From positions 1 to 64,000 of the forward strand of contig WOGZ01000068.1 in NCBI GenBank assembly GCA_009733775.1: 64,000 nucleotides of DNA, read 5' to 3'. The notes under the pieces were generated by a model. The model did no database searches, was not told the origin of the DNA, and worked only from the letters and a program-made list of their open reading frames with translations. This document shows positions 22,228-33,600 of this stretch, piece by piece. The first letter of the stretch is position 1, and each line of letters starts with the position of its first letter. This DNA comes from Alectoria sarmentosa. Taxonomy: Eukaryota; Ascomycota; Lecanoromycetes; Lecanorales; Parmeliaceae. Both the position numbers and the translations under genes were made by a program.

Positions 22228-24375
22228 TCAGAAGCGCGAGGGGCCGGTGTGACTTCGAGCCCCCAAATTGGGCCTCGACACTCTCTTGGCAGATGGACAA
22301 GCGCGCTGATTTTCTCCGATCTTCTGAAACCCTTGTAAGATGTCCAAGCCACCAAAATCGTCGGACTCCTCATCATCATACTCGAGACCAAACAAATCCT
22401 CTTTTGGGACTTCATCGACGTTACTACCCCAAACAAGCGAGTTTTTGAGTGACTTCTGCCCCAGTGGCGACTCATATGCAGGCGCATTGGCATTTGATAA
22501 CAGGCCTTTGCTGTTCAGAGCCGTACCAGTAACGTCAGCGAGGACGGTAGCCGTCCTGCTTGCACGATCAGTGCGTGGGCGTCGTACCGATCGCTTTGCA
22601 GGAGATGAGGAAGAGGGCCGACGAGGATCACGTTCATCGTCTCTGAAAATGTTGAAGCTTGTTTCAAATCCGTCGTTGAGCAGGTAATGCTCCTCACTAA
22701 TAATATCGAACGCTGGACTGAAAGACACCTCCTCATTAAAAAGGCATGTGTTCTTCACCGGGGAGCCGACCAATTCCCTAATCTTGTTGCGATGATTCCT
22801 TAAATTTGTGTTGGGCGAAATAGAAGCTGGTGGCTTTGCAGGACGGTTGAATCTCACGGCTGGTGTCAGGGGTGGAAGCATCAACGAACTATCAAAATGG
22901 CGTAGCGGAGAGGAGGAGACCAGTGACCGTGGCTGCTTCAGCGGTGCGCGACTCTTACTTGGACTGACATCATGGGACGAAGACCGCATTCGAGCAATCT
23001 CTTCTTCGGCTCGCCCTCGCTTCATTCTCGGTCTATCAGCGGTAAGGTCGGGGAGCATAGGTTTTGCAAAGGGCCGCGTTGCCGAAGAGTCCAGGGAAGA
23101 GAAATAACCGCTATCGTCCATCGCCGCCAACTTGCGCTTTCGTGATCTAGGATTGCTCGAGGGCAGAGCAAAGTCAGCTGCGGGAGGCGGCGTGTCTTCA
23201 CGCAGCAGTGACATACGGGGGAGAGGCGGGGATGAATGAATAGGCTGCAATGGAGATGAAAGCGGGGGACGTGAGGCAGGAGGTGGCATTTTTACGATCT
23301 CATCAATTTCGTCTTCTTGAGATGGCGCATCTGAAGCGGGTATCGTGGCATCGGATGACGGCTCAATGGCTTCAATCGCGAGTCCAAATCTTCTCGGAGG
23401 AGGCTGAGGTTGACTAGACCAGATACTTGCTTCGCTTGATAGTAGTGACGAGCTCTTCATAATCGTTCCGGAAGAAGACGTTGGGCGACGAGAGGCTTTG
23501 TCTTTGATGAACTGAGCCTCCATTCCTGGCTCTATCGCCCAATAATTCCCTTTCCCTGGATCATCTTTCGGTCTCTCTTGCTTGATGAAGGCCTTGTTGA
23601 GACTCAAATTGTGACGGATGCTATTCTGCCAGCCTGTTTGCGAGGCACGGTAGTAGGCAAACGAGTCAGAGATCCATTTGTATATCTGAGCTAGGGTCAA
23701 TCGACGTCCTGGAGCGCGAAGTATTGACATTCCTATGAGTGCTGCGTAACTGTACTGCGGCTTTCTTCCATCATCTTCGATCAACGGCATGTTTTGAGGT
23801 TCAGGAATCTCTGGCGCTGATGGTTCTTCAGGACGGGCTTTCTTCGCCTGTCTATCATGCAGTGGAGCGGCATTGCTTAGATTCCTCTTCAAAGGGGCTT
23901 TGTAACCATAGGAAGGATCTGGAAACTCCGCAAAATTGTCGCTGTGGTATGTGGGATTGAAATTTTCTTTGTCTGGAGATGCATTGCTTTGAAAGGTGGT
24001 GAAGATAGGCTTCAATGGCTTAAGCGGCGCGATGGGGTGAAAGACCGAAGAGGTTGGCCTCTTCAGTGGAGAGTCAGTAGTGAAGATAGAGGCTTCCGGA
24101 TGCGGCAGCATGATGTTCGCCTGGTTGTCGTACAAGGCTGTGGGTGGAGAGGAGCTCGGCTGCCGGACCGATTTGACTGGAGACCGCCCACTTACCCTTG
24201 ATATTGGGGGATTGAAGACAACGTCTCTGCACAAGTGAAGGCCGATGTGCAACTTTTCGTCAGAGAAGACTGAGGTCATCAAACCATGAGAGGACTGTAA
24301 CGGCATCTCTGGACTATCGGAAGCGGAGCTGGGGTCTTGGAAGATCTCCAAGCGGCGCGTCGACGCCATCGACAA
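22228..24375 (-). CDS. Forkhead transcription factor (Hcm1/Sep1-like)
   Basis: A 715-aa single-exon protein with one forkhead DNA-binding domain at about residues 204-290: RKPQYSYAALIGMSILRAPG, LTLAQIYKWISDSFAYYR, then recognition helix GWQNSIRHNLSLNKAF and the wing GKGNYWAIEPG. The family binds RTAAAYA-type sites and, in fungi, drives cell-cycle genes; the domain and its place in a long disordered protein resemble Hcm1/Sep1 more than Fkh1/2, since no FHA domain is present. SPDKENFN (133-140) contains a KEN-box-like sequence, a possible APC/C degron. Many SP/TP sites suggest CDK control. The acidic C-terminus ends near GGLDILQGFQKIG, possibly an activation or partner-binding motif. A start at the third codon (MASTRR) is also possible. 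Confidence 0.92.
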   Translation of the reverse strand: MSMASTRRLEIFQDPSSASDSPEMPLQSSHGLMTSVFSDEKLHIGLHLCRDVVFNPPISRVSGRSPVKSVRQPSSSPPTALYDNQANIMLPHPEASIFTTDSPLKRPTSSVFHPIAPLKPLKPIFTTFQSNASPDKENFNPTYHSDNFAEFPDPSYGYKAPLKRNLSNAAPLHDRQAKKARPEEPSAPEIPEPQNMPLIEDDGRKPQYSYAALIGMSILRAPGRRLTLAQIYKWISDSFAYYRASQTGWQNSIRHNLSLNKAFIKQERPKDDPGKGNYWAIEPGMEAQFIKDKASRRPTSSSGTIMKSSSLLSSEASIWSSQPQPPPRRFGLAIEAIEPSSDATIPASDAPSQEDEIDEIVKMPPPASRPPLSSPLQPIHSSPPLPRMSLLREDTPPPAADFALPSSNPRSRKRKLAAMDDSGYFSSLDSSATRPFAKPMLPDLTADRPRMKRGRAEEEIARMRSSSHDVSPSKSRAPLKQPRSLVSSSPLRHFDSSLMLPPLTPAVRFNRPAKPPASISPNTNLRNHRNKIRELVGSPVKNTCLFNEEVSFSPAFDIISEEHYLLNDGFETSFNIFRDDERDPRRPSSSSPAKRSVRRPRTDRASRTATVLADVTGTALNSKGLLSNANAPAYESPLGQKSLKNSLVWGSNVDEVPKEDLFGLEYDDEESDDFGGLDILQGFQKIGENQRACPSAKRVSRPNLGARSHTGPSRF

Positions 24376-25579
24376 CGACGACGAACCGAATCTTCAATAC
24401 CAGAATCTGAAATTAGATGCTGTAAGACGCGTGAATATCAATCTTTGAAGCTCTCAAATGGACGCTGTGGTTGTGACCGAGTATACAGGCTGTGGCAATC
24501 TCTGGGCCGCCAAGGCTCCACTGGGGCTGCGGACTCGGAAGCAGAAGCATAAGCATAGAGCGAAACCGACGCTCTGCTTGAATATGAGGGGAAGGCCGCT
24601 ATTGTTGTTTCAGATTGTCGAGAGAGGGGAGGTGTCGGCGCCAGCTAATCCGCAAAGTTCGAAGCCTGTGTTGAGTGACCTACCAGCTCCCTGCAAGCGC
24701 TGAAAGGCAAGGTAACATGGCAATGGACACGGCTTTTCTCTATGTAATGCAATGTAGCAGTATGATGTTGTGAGAGAGAGGTGCAGCAATTGTCATGTCG
24801 TGGACAGCAAGTGACTGGAGAAGAAAGTTGAGCTGAGAGATGGGAACTCGTGGAGGAATTCGGGAGGGGCCCGAAGAATTCCCCACTTCGCCTTGTACGG
24901 ACAACACGAGAAGCCAGTTTCTCAAGCAGATGCCTTGCTTTACAAAGTCTACAATTTGCACAATACTATTTCCACAATACTATCCTTTCCTCTTGATTCA
25001 CGGACTGACTTCACAGATTCTGCCCTCTGGCAGATGCACTCCATAAGAGTCCACATAGATAGAGAAAGACTGCGCATTCTTTCGCGAATCCTAGGTCGGG
25101 TCAAATCATTGGCTACCAAATTACCAGCCTCCCAGCGCTTCTACCAGCAGGCTGCAAGGGGTGGGAAGACCGCGTCGCCTACGCGCCAGTCGTCTTGCAG
25201 CTCGAATAAGTCATACTCCGTACTTGAGACTCCAAAGTCGTTTTCGACGAAAGATGACCGAATAACTCAACGTTCAGCTTACACGTTTAGGCGGAATGAC
25301 AGGAATTCCTGAGCATGTGTGAGTTTTGATTTATGTATCTGTAATTAGGTATAAATCTCCTAGGGACGCGTAGCTAGATGGCTAGATGATAGACGTCTTA
25401 GCACTGCCCGGAAGTTTGAACTTTGAGCTTTGTAGAATCGTTGCGTCATTGCTGTGATGAAAGACCTTCACCAAGTCTGCACCCAAGTCTGCACCCAAGG
25501 CCTGCATACTCCGGGCATTTCTAATCCGGCCTCTGAAACCGAAATGCCATTAGATATTAGGACACGTCCAGGACTGAGC
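24376..25579. promoter_or_regulatory. Intergenic region upstream of forkhead gene, downstream of BUR1
   Basis: About 1.2 kb between two minus-strand genes, holding the forkhead promoter or leader and the BUR1 3' flank. ORFs of 68-139 codons on the plus strand show no family resemblance. A tandem 12-mer (CAAGTCTGCACC, two full units at about 25,473-25,496) lies near the BUR1 end. Confidence 0.5.
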
Positions 25580-27328
25580 TCACCGCCGATAAATCCGATC
25601 GCGTTCAGGACTTCGACTCCTCCTTCGTCCAGGATCTCGATGCTCTTGCTCCCTTCTCTCCCCTTGCCGTCCTCTATCACCCCTCTCATCTCGTCTCTGA
25701 CCGTCATCTCGACCTCGACGCCCGTCATCACGGTCACGATGTCCATCATCTCTATTAGCATAGCTCGGAATGTAGGTATCCACTCGAGGCCCTCCGGCCA
25801 CACCTCCTTCACGCAGCGGAGGCCTTCCTCTTATTTCATCACGCGGAACACTTCCTCGATGAACCTGGCCTCCCCATACGGGATTTATTGGAGGTGGGGG
25901 TCTTGGCGGCAACCCATTCGCTTCCGGAGGCCAAGCAGGACGTCGACTTTGCGATGGCGGAGGTCCCGGAGGAGGAGGCGGCCCTCTGAATTCTCGCTGC
26001 GGACCATGCTGTCGGAATTCGTAGCCATTCTGCCTAGGTGGATATGGTTGTTGGTCGTTCAAGTATCCTCCGAGGCCTCCCCGGGGTCTGTACTGACCAT
26101 GGTGATTCGAATGACTAGCACCATTGATATAATCCCCATCCGGACCCATCCCGACAGTACCACCAGCTGGTGCTGGAGGAAGATTCGCTTTCTGCTCGCG
26201 AAATTTTTTTCGGTCTAATTCGTGTGATTCTTGGAACTGAGGAATCTCGCCAGGCTTGGCTGGGAGCGGAGAGCTTTTAAAATATGGATGTTCAAGGGCG
26301 TCCATGGCATTGACACGCTTGCGCCAATCAAGCTTCAGCAGCTCGCCTAGAAGAGACACGAACGAAGGTCCCTGTTCTCGAAAGGTTTGGGAGAGGGTGC
26401 TTTTTCGTTGTGGAAAGGATTTGACTCCCTCACAGCCAAGTAAGGTACTCCATCCAGGCATGTTTTCTTCATCCGGTGAACCCATCAGATCGAAGATCAA
26501 ATGTATCTGGTTGAGGTCGGTACTTCCCTGCAAAATGGGTCTCCCTTTGAACATTTCTCCAAAGACACAACCCACACCCCACATATCTATGGCTGAAGTA
26601 TATTTCCGCAGAGTAAGAAGCAACTCGGGAGGTCTATACCAGCGAGTGACCACAAGCGTGGTATAGTCTCTCGTAGCTTCGCCGCCGCCCTTTCCTCCTT
26701 GCGGCGGAGGATCGTCGTAAGGTCTAGCCAAGCCGAAATCGGCAATCTGAAGTTTGCCGTGATTGTTGATGAGGAGATTGGCAGCCTTCATATCGCGATG
26801 CAGTATTTTGCTCGCATGCAAGTACGCGACTCCCTCGAGCAACTGGATCATGTAGCATTTAATCTGAGGCTCCGTGAAATGAACCGAAGGGTTCTCGAGG
26901 AGACCGGACAGGTCATGATCCATATACGGGGTGACCATGTACATTATCGCTTTTTTGCGCCCTTCTCCTTTTGTTCGCTCAATAGCCATCTCTTCCAGCT
27001 TCAAAATGTTGGGATGAGACAGCATTTTGAGTAGCTTGATCTCTCGGATCGCGGTTATTGGGAAACCATCCTTCTCGTTGTGCATCAGAATCTTTTTCAT
27101 TGCAACAATCTGCCCGGTGACTCGCGATTCCGCTTTATGTACTTCTCCAAATGTTCCCTCTCCAAGCTTGGACATCATGATATAATTCGAGATTTTGGAG
27201 CAACCATGGAACCTGGGTTTTTTCCCATCGGGTCCTACTTCCAGTGATGCTTGACCAGCGGTCCTTTTACTGGCCGCGGGATTCCCATTTGGAGTCTGCC
27301 CACCAAATCGGCTCGGTGTGCTGGCCAT
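25580..27328 (-). CDS. BUR1: BUR1/SGV1-type cyclin-dependent kinase (CDK9 family)
   Basis: Bur1 with cyclin Bur2 phosphorylates the RNA polymerase II tail and elongation factors such as Spt5 in the nucleus. The 582-aa, intronless protein has a complete kinase domain at about 50-350: GEGTFGEV loop (57-63), catalytic Lys in VAMKK (K78), cyclin-binding PITAIRE helix (90-96), HRDMKAANLL (177-186), DFG (197-199), and the activation segment TTLVVTRWYRPPE with the T-loop Thr near 228. The loop GGKGGGEATRDYTT is typical of fungal Bur1. All key catalytic residues are present. The tail (about 400-582) is Pro-rich, then Arg/Asp/Gly-rich, ending in SRSPERD-type repeats, probably disordered. A related CDK, Ctk1, is excluded by the PITAIRE sequence and domain order. 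Confidence 0.95.
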   Translation of the reverse strand: MASTPSRFGGQTPNGNPAASKRTAGQASLEVGPDGKKPRFHGCSKISNYIMMSKLGEGTFGEVHKAESRVTGQIVAMKKILMHNEKDGFPITAIREIKLLKMLSHPNILKLEEMAIERTKGEGRKKAIMYMVTPYMDHDLSGLLENPSVHFTEPQIKCYMIQLLEGVAYLHASKILHRDMKAANLLINNHGKLQIADFGLARPYDDPPPQGGKGGGEATRDYTTLVVTRWYRPPELLLTLRKYTSAIDMWGVGCVFGEMFKGRPILQGSTDLNQIHLIFDLMGSPDEENMPGWSTLLGCEGVKSFPQRKSTLSQTFREQGPSFVSLLGELLKLDWRKRVNAMDALEHPYFKSSPLPAKPGEIPQFQESHELDRKKFREQKANLPPAPAGGTVGMGPDGDYINGASHSNHHGQYRPRGGLGGYLNDQQPYPPRQNGYEFRQHGPQREFRGPPPPPGPPPSQSRRPAWPPEANGLPPRPPPPINPVWGGQVHRGSVPRDEIRGRPPLREGGVAGGPRVDTYIPSYANRDDGHRDRDDGRRGRDDGQRRDERGDRGRQGERREQEHRDPGRRRSRSPERDRIYRR

Positions 27329-28625
27329 GGTGGTTGTTGTAGAGGCTCAGTGACGGTTTGGTGTGCGGAACTGATATACGGCAGGGGACCAGATGGAGCA
27401 GTGTTTGGCGCCTGGTGGTGTAAGGAGGTAGCTGGCTTTCCGTGTTGCAAGGCTACTCGGTCTGACGTTTACCAGGACTGGCTCGTAGTATTACGTCTGA
27501 ACTTCCTGGATGCTCGCGAAGATCGACGTAGATCACCTGGTAGCTTAGAGGGGGAGAAATCTTCTTGGCCCGGAATTTAAGAGTAGCCGAAGGATCTTCA
27601 TCATGCGCAGGTTGTTCGAAGCTTGCGTTTGTAGGAGACAGGGGCAACAGCCATTTCGGAAAGATGCAGCGTTAACATTTAGTAAAGCAAGAGGAGATCA
27701 GTCCCTGGCTGGTACTTGTGCATTAAAGAGTATTGTTTTAGTGCTGAATAGGACATTCTTACAATTCAGTATCTGAAAGTGGATGTCTGTGCAGGACCAC
27801 TTGCACCTCTAGGCTCTGCGAAGCTCTTGAGCTAGCGCGGCAATCATCAAGCGCGTTGGCGCGCTTATCTAACGACTCAAACGCAATTGAATTCTCTTTT
27901 TTACCACCTTCAGTGACTGATTCAAGTCCTAGAAAATCCGGGTGAGGGAATTTATCACGTCATAGCTAAGGAGTATCGCTGATCTTCATTCCGTCCTTTC
28001 AGACAATGGCAGGCAGCCACGGAGATCATGGCAGTCACCCGATCCACATGCATCCAGTTCGTCAACTCACCTTGGAGACCATGTTCCTCGAACATGATTG
28101 ACTTTCAATGCCTAGCTAACAATAGCTGCGTCATCAGATCCGGCCTCTATACCGATACTCCGCAACCTTGTTAGGCGCCTCGATGTGGTTCTTCGTAGGT
28201 TTTATATGCTTCTTCTGAAGGACTGGAGATCTGCTGACTTTACTGAAGCTTATGTATCGTGCAAAGAAAGATGGACCAGTACTGTTAGGATGGAGGCATC
28301 CGTGGGATCATTGAAATGTCGGCATGTAGTCTTGAGATTGTGCGAATCGCTCAATAGGCGGCCGCTTGGCTGAAAGTCGATGGAGGTTCTGGAGAAGCCT
28401 TGCCAAAAGCCGACCACGCTCAGCCTCGTGTGCATGCGCTATCGGAGCAACCTACTCAGCAGCCTGGTCTTTCAACGCAGCTGTAAGCATCATAAATTCC
28501 ATGCAAGAAGCCCCACTATCGCATTTACAAGCGAACTCACAGTAGCCCCGCACACATTCCGTATTCTAGAGATCATCTATCAACACAGAAACGTGGGCCG
28601 CTCATTGCAAACAATTTGCATGGTG
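27329..28625. promoter_or_regulatory. Intergenic region upstream of BUR1
   Basis: About 1.3 kb containing the BUR1 promoter and the 3' flank of the methyltransferase gene. Small ORFs of 60-110 codons have no recognisable motif. I see no tRNA and no clear regulatory element. Confidence 0.5.
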
Positions 28626-29820
28626 CTATGGCTTTTCAAACAGATAATGTGATACCCCCCAAGTGTCCCCACCCTCATACCCAAAGAGCTCAGCGCAGGC
28701 CATATAGAAGATCTGCCATCTATAGAACCACATAGCAGCACCATTTCTGCCATATGTATCTTCCAGGTGGGGCCATATCTCTCGCTTGCTGTCATTCATT
28801 TTTGACAGCCAGTCCTGGACATGGCATGAGCAAGACGTTGGGTATAGAAAACCGCTCGATAATGGCTCACCTCACAAGTCATAGCATAATGCTTCCCACT
28901 TACCCACCATTGTTCCTTCAACCCAAGGTCTCCTTGAAAGTAGTGTAGCAGGTCTGCACTGGGCATCGTGCCCCCAGTAAAAAAGTGCGTGCTCATCCAC
29001 CCATCTTCAAAATTGTACGGCGTCGTTCTATGAGCGAAAATGTGAACGAAAAGCTTTCCACCTGGCTTCAAGGTGCGTGACACCTTTGCCATTAGAAGCT
29101 GATAGTTCTTCATATGTTCGAACAGCTCAATAGATATCACACGATCAAAAGCACCTTCATCAAATTCGTAGTCGACGACATCTCCAGTGAGAACTTTCAC
29201 GTTTGAAAGTCCTTTTGACTCGGCCTGAAGGTCAATATATGCTTTCTGCGTTTTCGAGTTGGAGAATGCTGTTATACTGGCGTTTGGGAACATCTCAGCG
29301 AAGTAGAGCGCTCCAGATCCCCAACCGCAACTTTATTGGCCCTTGATAAGCCATTGCTGCATGATCGAGGAAAGGAATTTTCGCACCCCAAATCCAAGAT
29401 CTTCATCCCATCCGCCAAATCCGCTTTTACTACATAAGTCTCCAGCATCTCTATCTCGGCCTGTCCTAATGTCTCTTTCCCAGTGGGATAGAGACAGCAG
29501 CTGTACTTCATTCGCGGCCCCAGGCAGGCTTTAAGGACCCCTGTACCGACCTCGTAATGCTGAGAATTAGCGGTGGCAGTTTCAATTGCCATTGGTCGTG
29601 TTCTTAGGGCCTTCACGTATTGCATCTTCACCTGATATGCTTCCTCGAGCGATGTTGTCTGGATAGTATGAACGCGATCTCGTAACTGTCGTCGAATTCC
29701 ATATCGAATGGCTACCTGGGGCAGCCAGCCTCCGTCTAGAACCCAGTCTAATTTCTCTTCAGCCGTGTTCACATAGGAGACAGAATATGGCCGCTCTCCC
29801 CAAAACATACCGTAGTTCAT
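28626..29820 (-). CDS. SAM-dependent methyltransferase, cyclopropane-fatty-acid-synthase-like
   Basis: Model: exons 29820-29387, 29330-28871 and 28814-28626, both introns 56 nt, 360 aa. Splicing rebuilds the SAM-binding motif ILDLGCGWGSGALYF across intron 1 (donor GTGCGA) and CEDWLSKMN across intron 2, where the unspliced frame would stop at 28,796. Other signatures: NSQHYEVGTGV, GPRMKYSCCLYP, FDRVISIELFEHMKNYQLL, GGKLFVHIFAHRT, HFFTGGTMPS and the C-terminal RWQIFYMACAELF. These match the class I methyltransferases grouped with cyclopropane-fatty-acid synthases and plant coclaurine N-methyltransferases. The substrate is unknown; small-molecule or lipid methylation is the likely range. A GTG-opened frame extends upstream to 29,880, but ATG at 29,820 is the first plausible start; an extra upstream exon is possible. 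Confidence 0.9.
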
Positions 29821-30601
29821 ACCGCTCGAATCCAGGGGTGGCGATGGTGGAAATAATTGGTTGTCAAGGTCGAGCTGCACCAGGTACTAGATTTGAATAT
29901 TGAAACTGAACCAATTGTCATATCAATTGACACCAACTACCAATCAGTCAAGAAATCAAATATTGTCGGGCAAGGCCTCTGGGGCCATATCTAGTACTAT
30001 CGTCGACTGTTTTAAACGGCGCATTGTATGATAGTCATATATATACTCAAAGCATACATGGGCGAGGGAACCTGAGGGTGTCTGTCGGAATGGGAGGTAA
30101 ATAGACATGTTGATCTAAAATCATGAAGGATCTTCACACCAACACGCTAAGACATGATGATTACGTACTGTACCTTAGTTTAATCTCGAACCTCCAGTCC
30201 GATTCGCTTAAACCATTCAATCAAGCAAAAATCGATCTTCAAAAGGACCAACTACCTCACTATCAGCTGTCAGACCTCCAACTGCACCATCGGCATCAGC
30301 TACTAGAACCCGACTGTTCCACTGACAGTGGAGCGTTTAGTTGGTGTACCGTCGCCATCCCTGTCGTGATTGCGTGAGCGCATAATTACTTTGGACTTTG
30401 CAGAAGTCAGTCTGGAAGTGAGTAGGGCGGGAGGTTACTTATAAGGTAGACAAGGTAAACAACTCCGAAATGGACTTGTTGATCTGGATCTTAGGGCTCA
30501 ACTACAATACTACAGGCTAATACTCATACTCGGGTCAGCGTCGTATCTTGCATGTCATGAGCCTCTGATTTTTGGACAGAGCATGGGTTTTTTATATCTA
30601 T
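29821..30601. promoter_or_regulatory. Intergenic region upstream of methyltransferase gene
   Basis: About 780 bp between two minus-strand genes. It holds the methyltransferase promoter and the 3' flank of the YPK9-like gene. An 84-codon ORF at 30,123-30,377 has no family resemblance. Confidence 0.5.
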
Positions 30602-33600
30602 TTACATCCGCATCTCTTCGAGGACACGTTTGTACTGCTTTCGCTTCTTGCAGCGATGAGGCCATAGCTTATCATGCAGCATCCCAAGGAGCCGCGCTAG
30701 CCATAAGAACACTCGCCTCTCAGCTATCCAAGCGCATGCCAGACCGCCTAGTGCCAAGACGAGGAGGAAGACCTTGAAATCAAAGGACATTTCTGTCAAT
30801 TGCATGAGGTTGGAAAGCCAGTCTCCGGGGTTGAAGAGCATGTAAGCAGAAAATAGGGAAGTCGCGACAATGGTAACCACGAAGGGCACTGAGCAACTTT
30901 ATCAGTGTCTTTCTCAGCGAATGACTGTGACGAGCTTACAGTTATTTTGCATAGATTGCCTAAACGGCGGGCCAACGCTGAGCACAATCCCAGAGAATAT
31001 GTACTGGAAACAGGATATCAAGAAGAGAGTCGTGTTCTCTGAATTTTTAATGTTAGATTTCTGGGTATCCAGCTGTGGAGGAATGAACCTTTATATTCGT
31101 TAGCGATAATTATTTGCCTTCGGAACGCCGAACTGCCAACCAAATTTGCCGTTGTACGAATTGGAAGCCAACCAGCTGGATAATGATGCACAACAGTACT
31201 TGACCCAATAATGGGGTGAGCACTTTCCGAGACACAAGGCTCGCAGTTGGTCGCTTGCGACACAGTGTTGGATAGGCACCAGTCCATCCCACTGTAGAAC
31301 CATTAGCTAGCTGATTAGAATGTCTCCGTAGGTATTAGGCCTACTAAAGATTGCGATCGGCAGCACCAAGAAAATATCTATGAACAAAAACTAGTTTCCT
31401 TTCAGTCTATAACATCCAGCTCTCCATAAAAGACAATCATACCTGGAAATCTCCCAAGTTTGAGGCAGAAGCATAGAGGAAGCTGACCGATGTAAACTGG
31501 ATTGCGGAGTAAAGGCTCATATACTTGAAACAGCAAAAGCTGGTCACAAGGGCTGCACGTCCTTCACTATTACGTGAATCAGCATAGTTGAGGGGGCTCG
31601 AAGCTTTCGGAATTGTCATTTACCGAACGATCTCAGGGACGCAGGATATATCGAATACCCGGCTTGTGAATGGCGCTGCTACAGAGGCTTCCGCCTCAGA
31701 GAGAGATATGCCGACATCCGCGGCCTTCAGAGCACCGCAGTCATTCGCCCCATCACCACAGAAACCGCAACAGTAGTCTAAACTCTGTAGCTTTTCCACC
31801 AATTCGTGCTTTTCATCTGGCGACATTCGTGCAAAGACTTGACCACGAGCAAGCATCTGTTCCCTTTAGTGCTCTACTCAAAAAGGTGATCAGAGAGTGA
31901 GATTACCCTCTTCAGCACGTCTTCGCTACCAAAATCAACAACCCATCTGAAGACATCTCCACTCACAGCAAGCGAGTAGTTCCGAAGATTGGAAACGTCA
32001 TATGGTAATGAGGCGTCCGCTTCTGCGGCCGGTGGCAAAGGCTACATCAATCAGCGGAGCTTATCAATTTTGACTATATTGCTTGCCATGAGGGTTTTTT
32101 CGTCCAATTCGAAGAGTGGAATGTCGACACTCTGCCATTTCAAAAGAGCTTGAGGGTCTCGGTAGTCGCCTTACTTCAGTCAGTCGTGTCATCATCCTTA
32201 GACGGTAGGAGAGCCAAACCATCCACGAAATGTGGAATGAAGCAATGAGCAGTGCGATCAATCAAATTACACTCTCTGGCCACACTGATCGCTGTTAGTA
32301 TGTTATCCCCTGTACACATGACTTTTCGAATGTTGGATTCGTCCAGTTCATCGATTACTCCTGTGGTGGAAGCTTTCAATTTATTTTCAAAGATAATGAA
32401 GCCAAGGAAATCGAGGTCGGACTCAGCATCCTGTCGCCTCATATTCTCCGCTTTTGTCCAGTTGAGCGTCTCGATATGCTTGGTTGCGCAGGCGATAACT
32501 CGAAAGCCCCTCTGAGTATAAAAGCTCAGTAGGTCGTCATAATCCACCGGAACTATAGAGATCATCAGCACCCGTAAAGAGGGTTTGCATGCTCCAAAGA
32601 AACTAACAGCTATCCTGTCGACAGATGTTTACCATGCACTCAGGTGCCCCTTTTACGTAAATGTCGCCACCCGAAAAGCCAGCTTGACCAACGACAACAC
32701 TAGCTCTACGTAAATGGGATACGAATTCGAAAGACTTCAAAACCCCTAGCTCGATCTGTGGGTTCTGCCCGCGAGATGAGTTAGCATTTCACAGTATTAT
32801 GTCGTTACACTTAGAAAACTTACCGTCGCTGATCTGGACATTTTATCGATGCCGTAATCCAGACCGAGGGGTGGTCTAGCTATCGACAAGGGACTGTTTT
32901 GGTCATCATCTTGGTCAGCAACATTTGCGTGTTGTGCAAGTTCTTCGAAAGACCAGCCAGTGAATTCGAACATCTTGACATCGAGAGGATCTCCTAGCAG
33001 CTCATTCTCCACAACACGCAAGGAGTGGCAAGTGGCCATTGTATAGAGAGCGGCTTTGTGGATCCGAAAATCAACCGTGGGATCCCGTTCATAAGTAGCA
33101 CCAGACAGAAGGGTTGAAGAATCATCGAGTACGTCGCTGAATCTGATGGTATTTAGTGAATGATACAGAGGATTACAAGAGTATGTAATACCTCATCGCC
33201 GGCCGACGGACAACTCTTACCCCCAAAACATCAAGGCCGTCTTCCGTTAGGGTTCCAGTCTTGTCAAAACATATGACGTCTAGCTTGCCGCCTACGTTGA
33301 CCCTGTTGGAGGTCAATGCATTGCCTTTGAGCTATCAGGGCCAAGTGGCTTGCCTTTGGGGACTTATGCAGAAGATTTGCTTCTTCTTCAGTCGGGACAA
33401 AGCAAAATTGGTTCCGATGGATAAGGTAGCGGGCAGGGCAGGAGGAACAACGATCGTGATCAAGTCCAAGGCGCGAACAATTATCAAATGCCACGCAATC
33501 TATTCGATCTTAGCACAAAATGCGAGCAAGGCTTTTCGAAGCACTTACGTTAAGCCTAACAAAATTTGCAATGGAGGCAATGAAACCAATCGCAGCAACG

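Noticed and set aside
24893..25312. 139-codon ORF, plus strand
   Set aside because: No recognisable domain; sits in an intergenic region. A lineage-specific gene cannot be excluded without transcripts.
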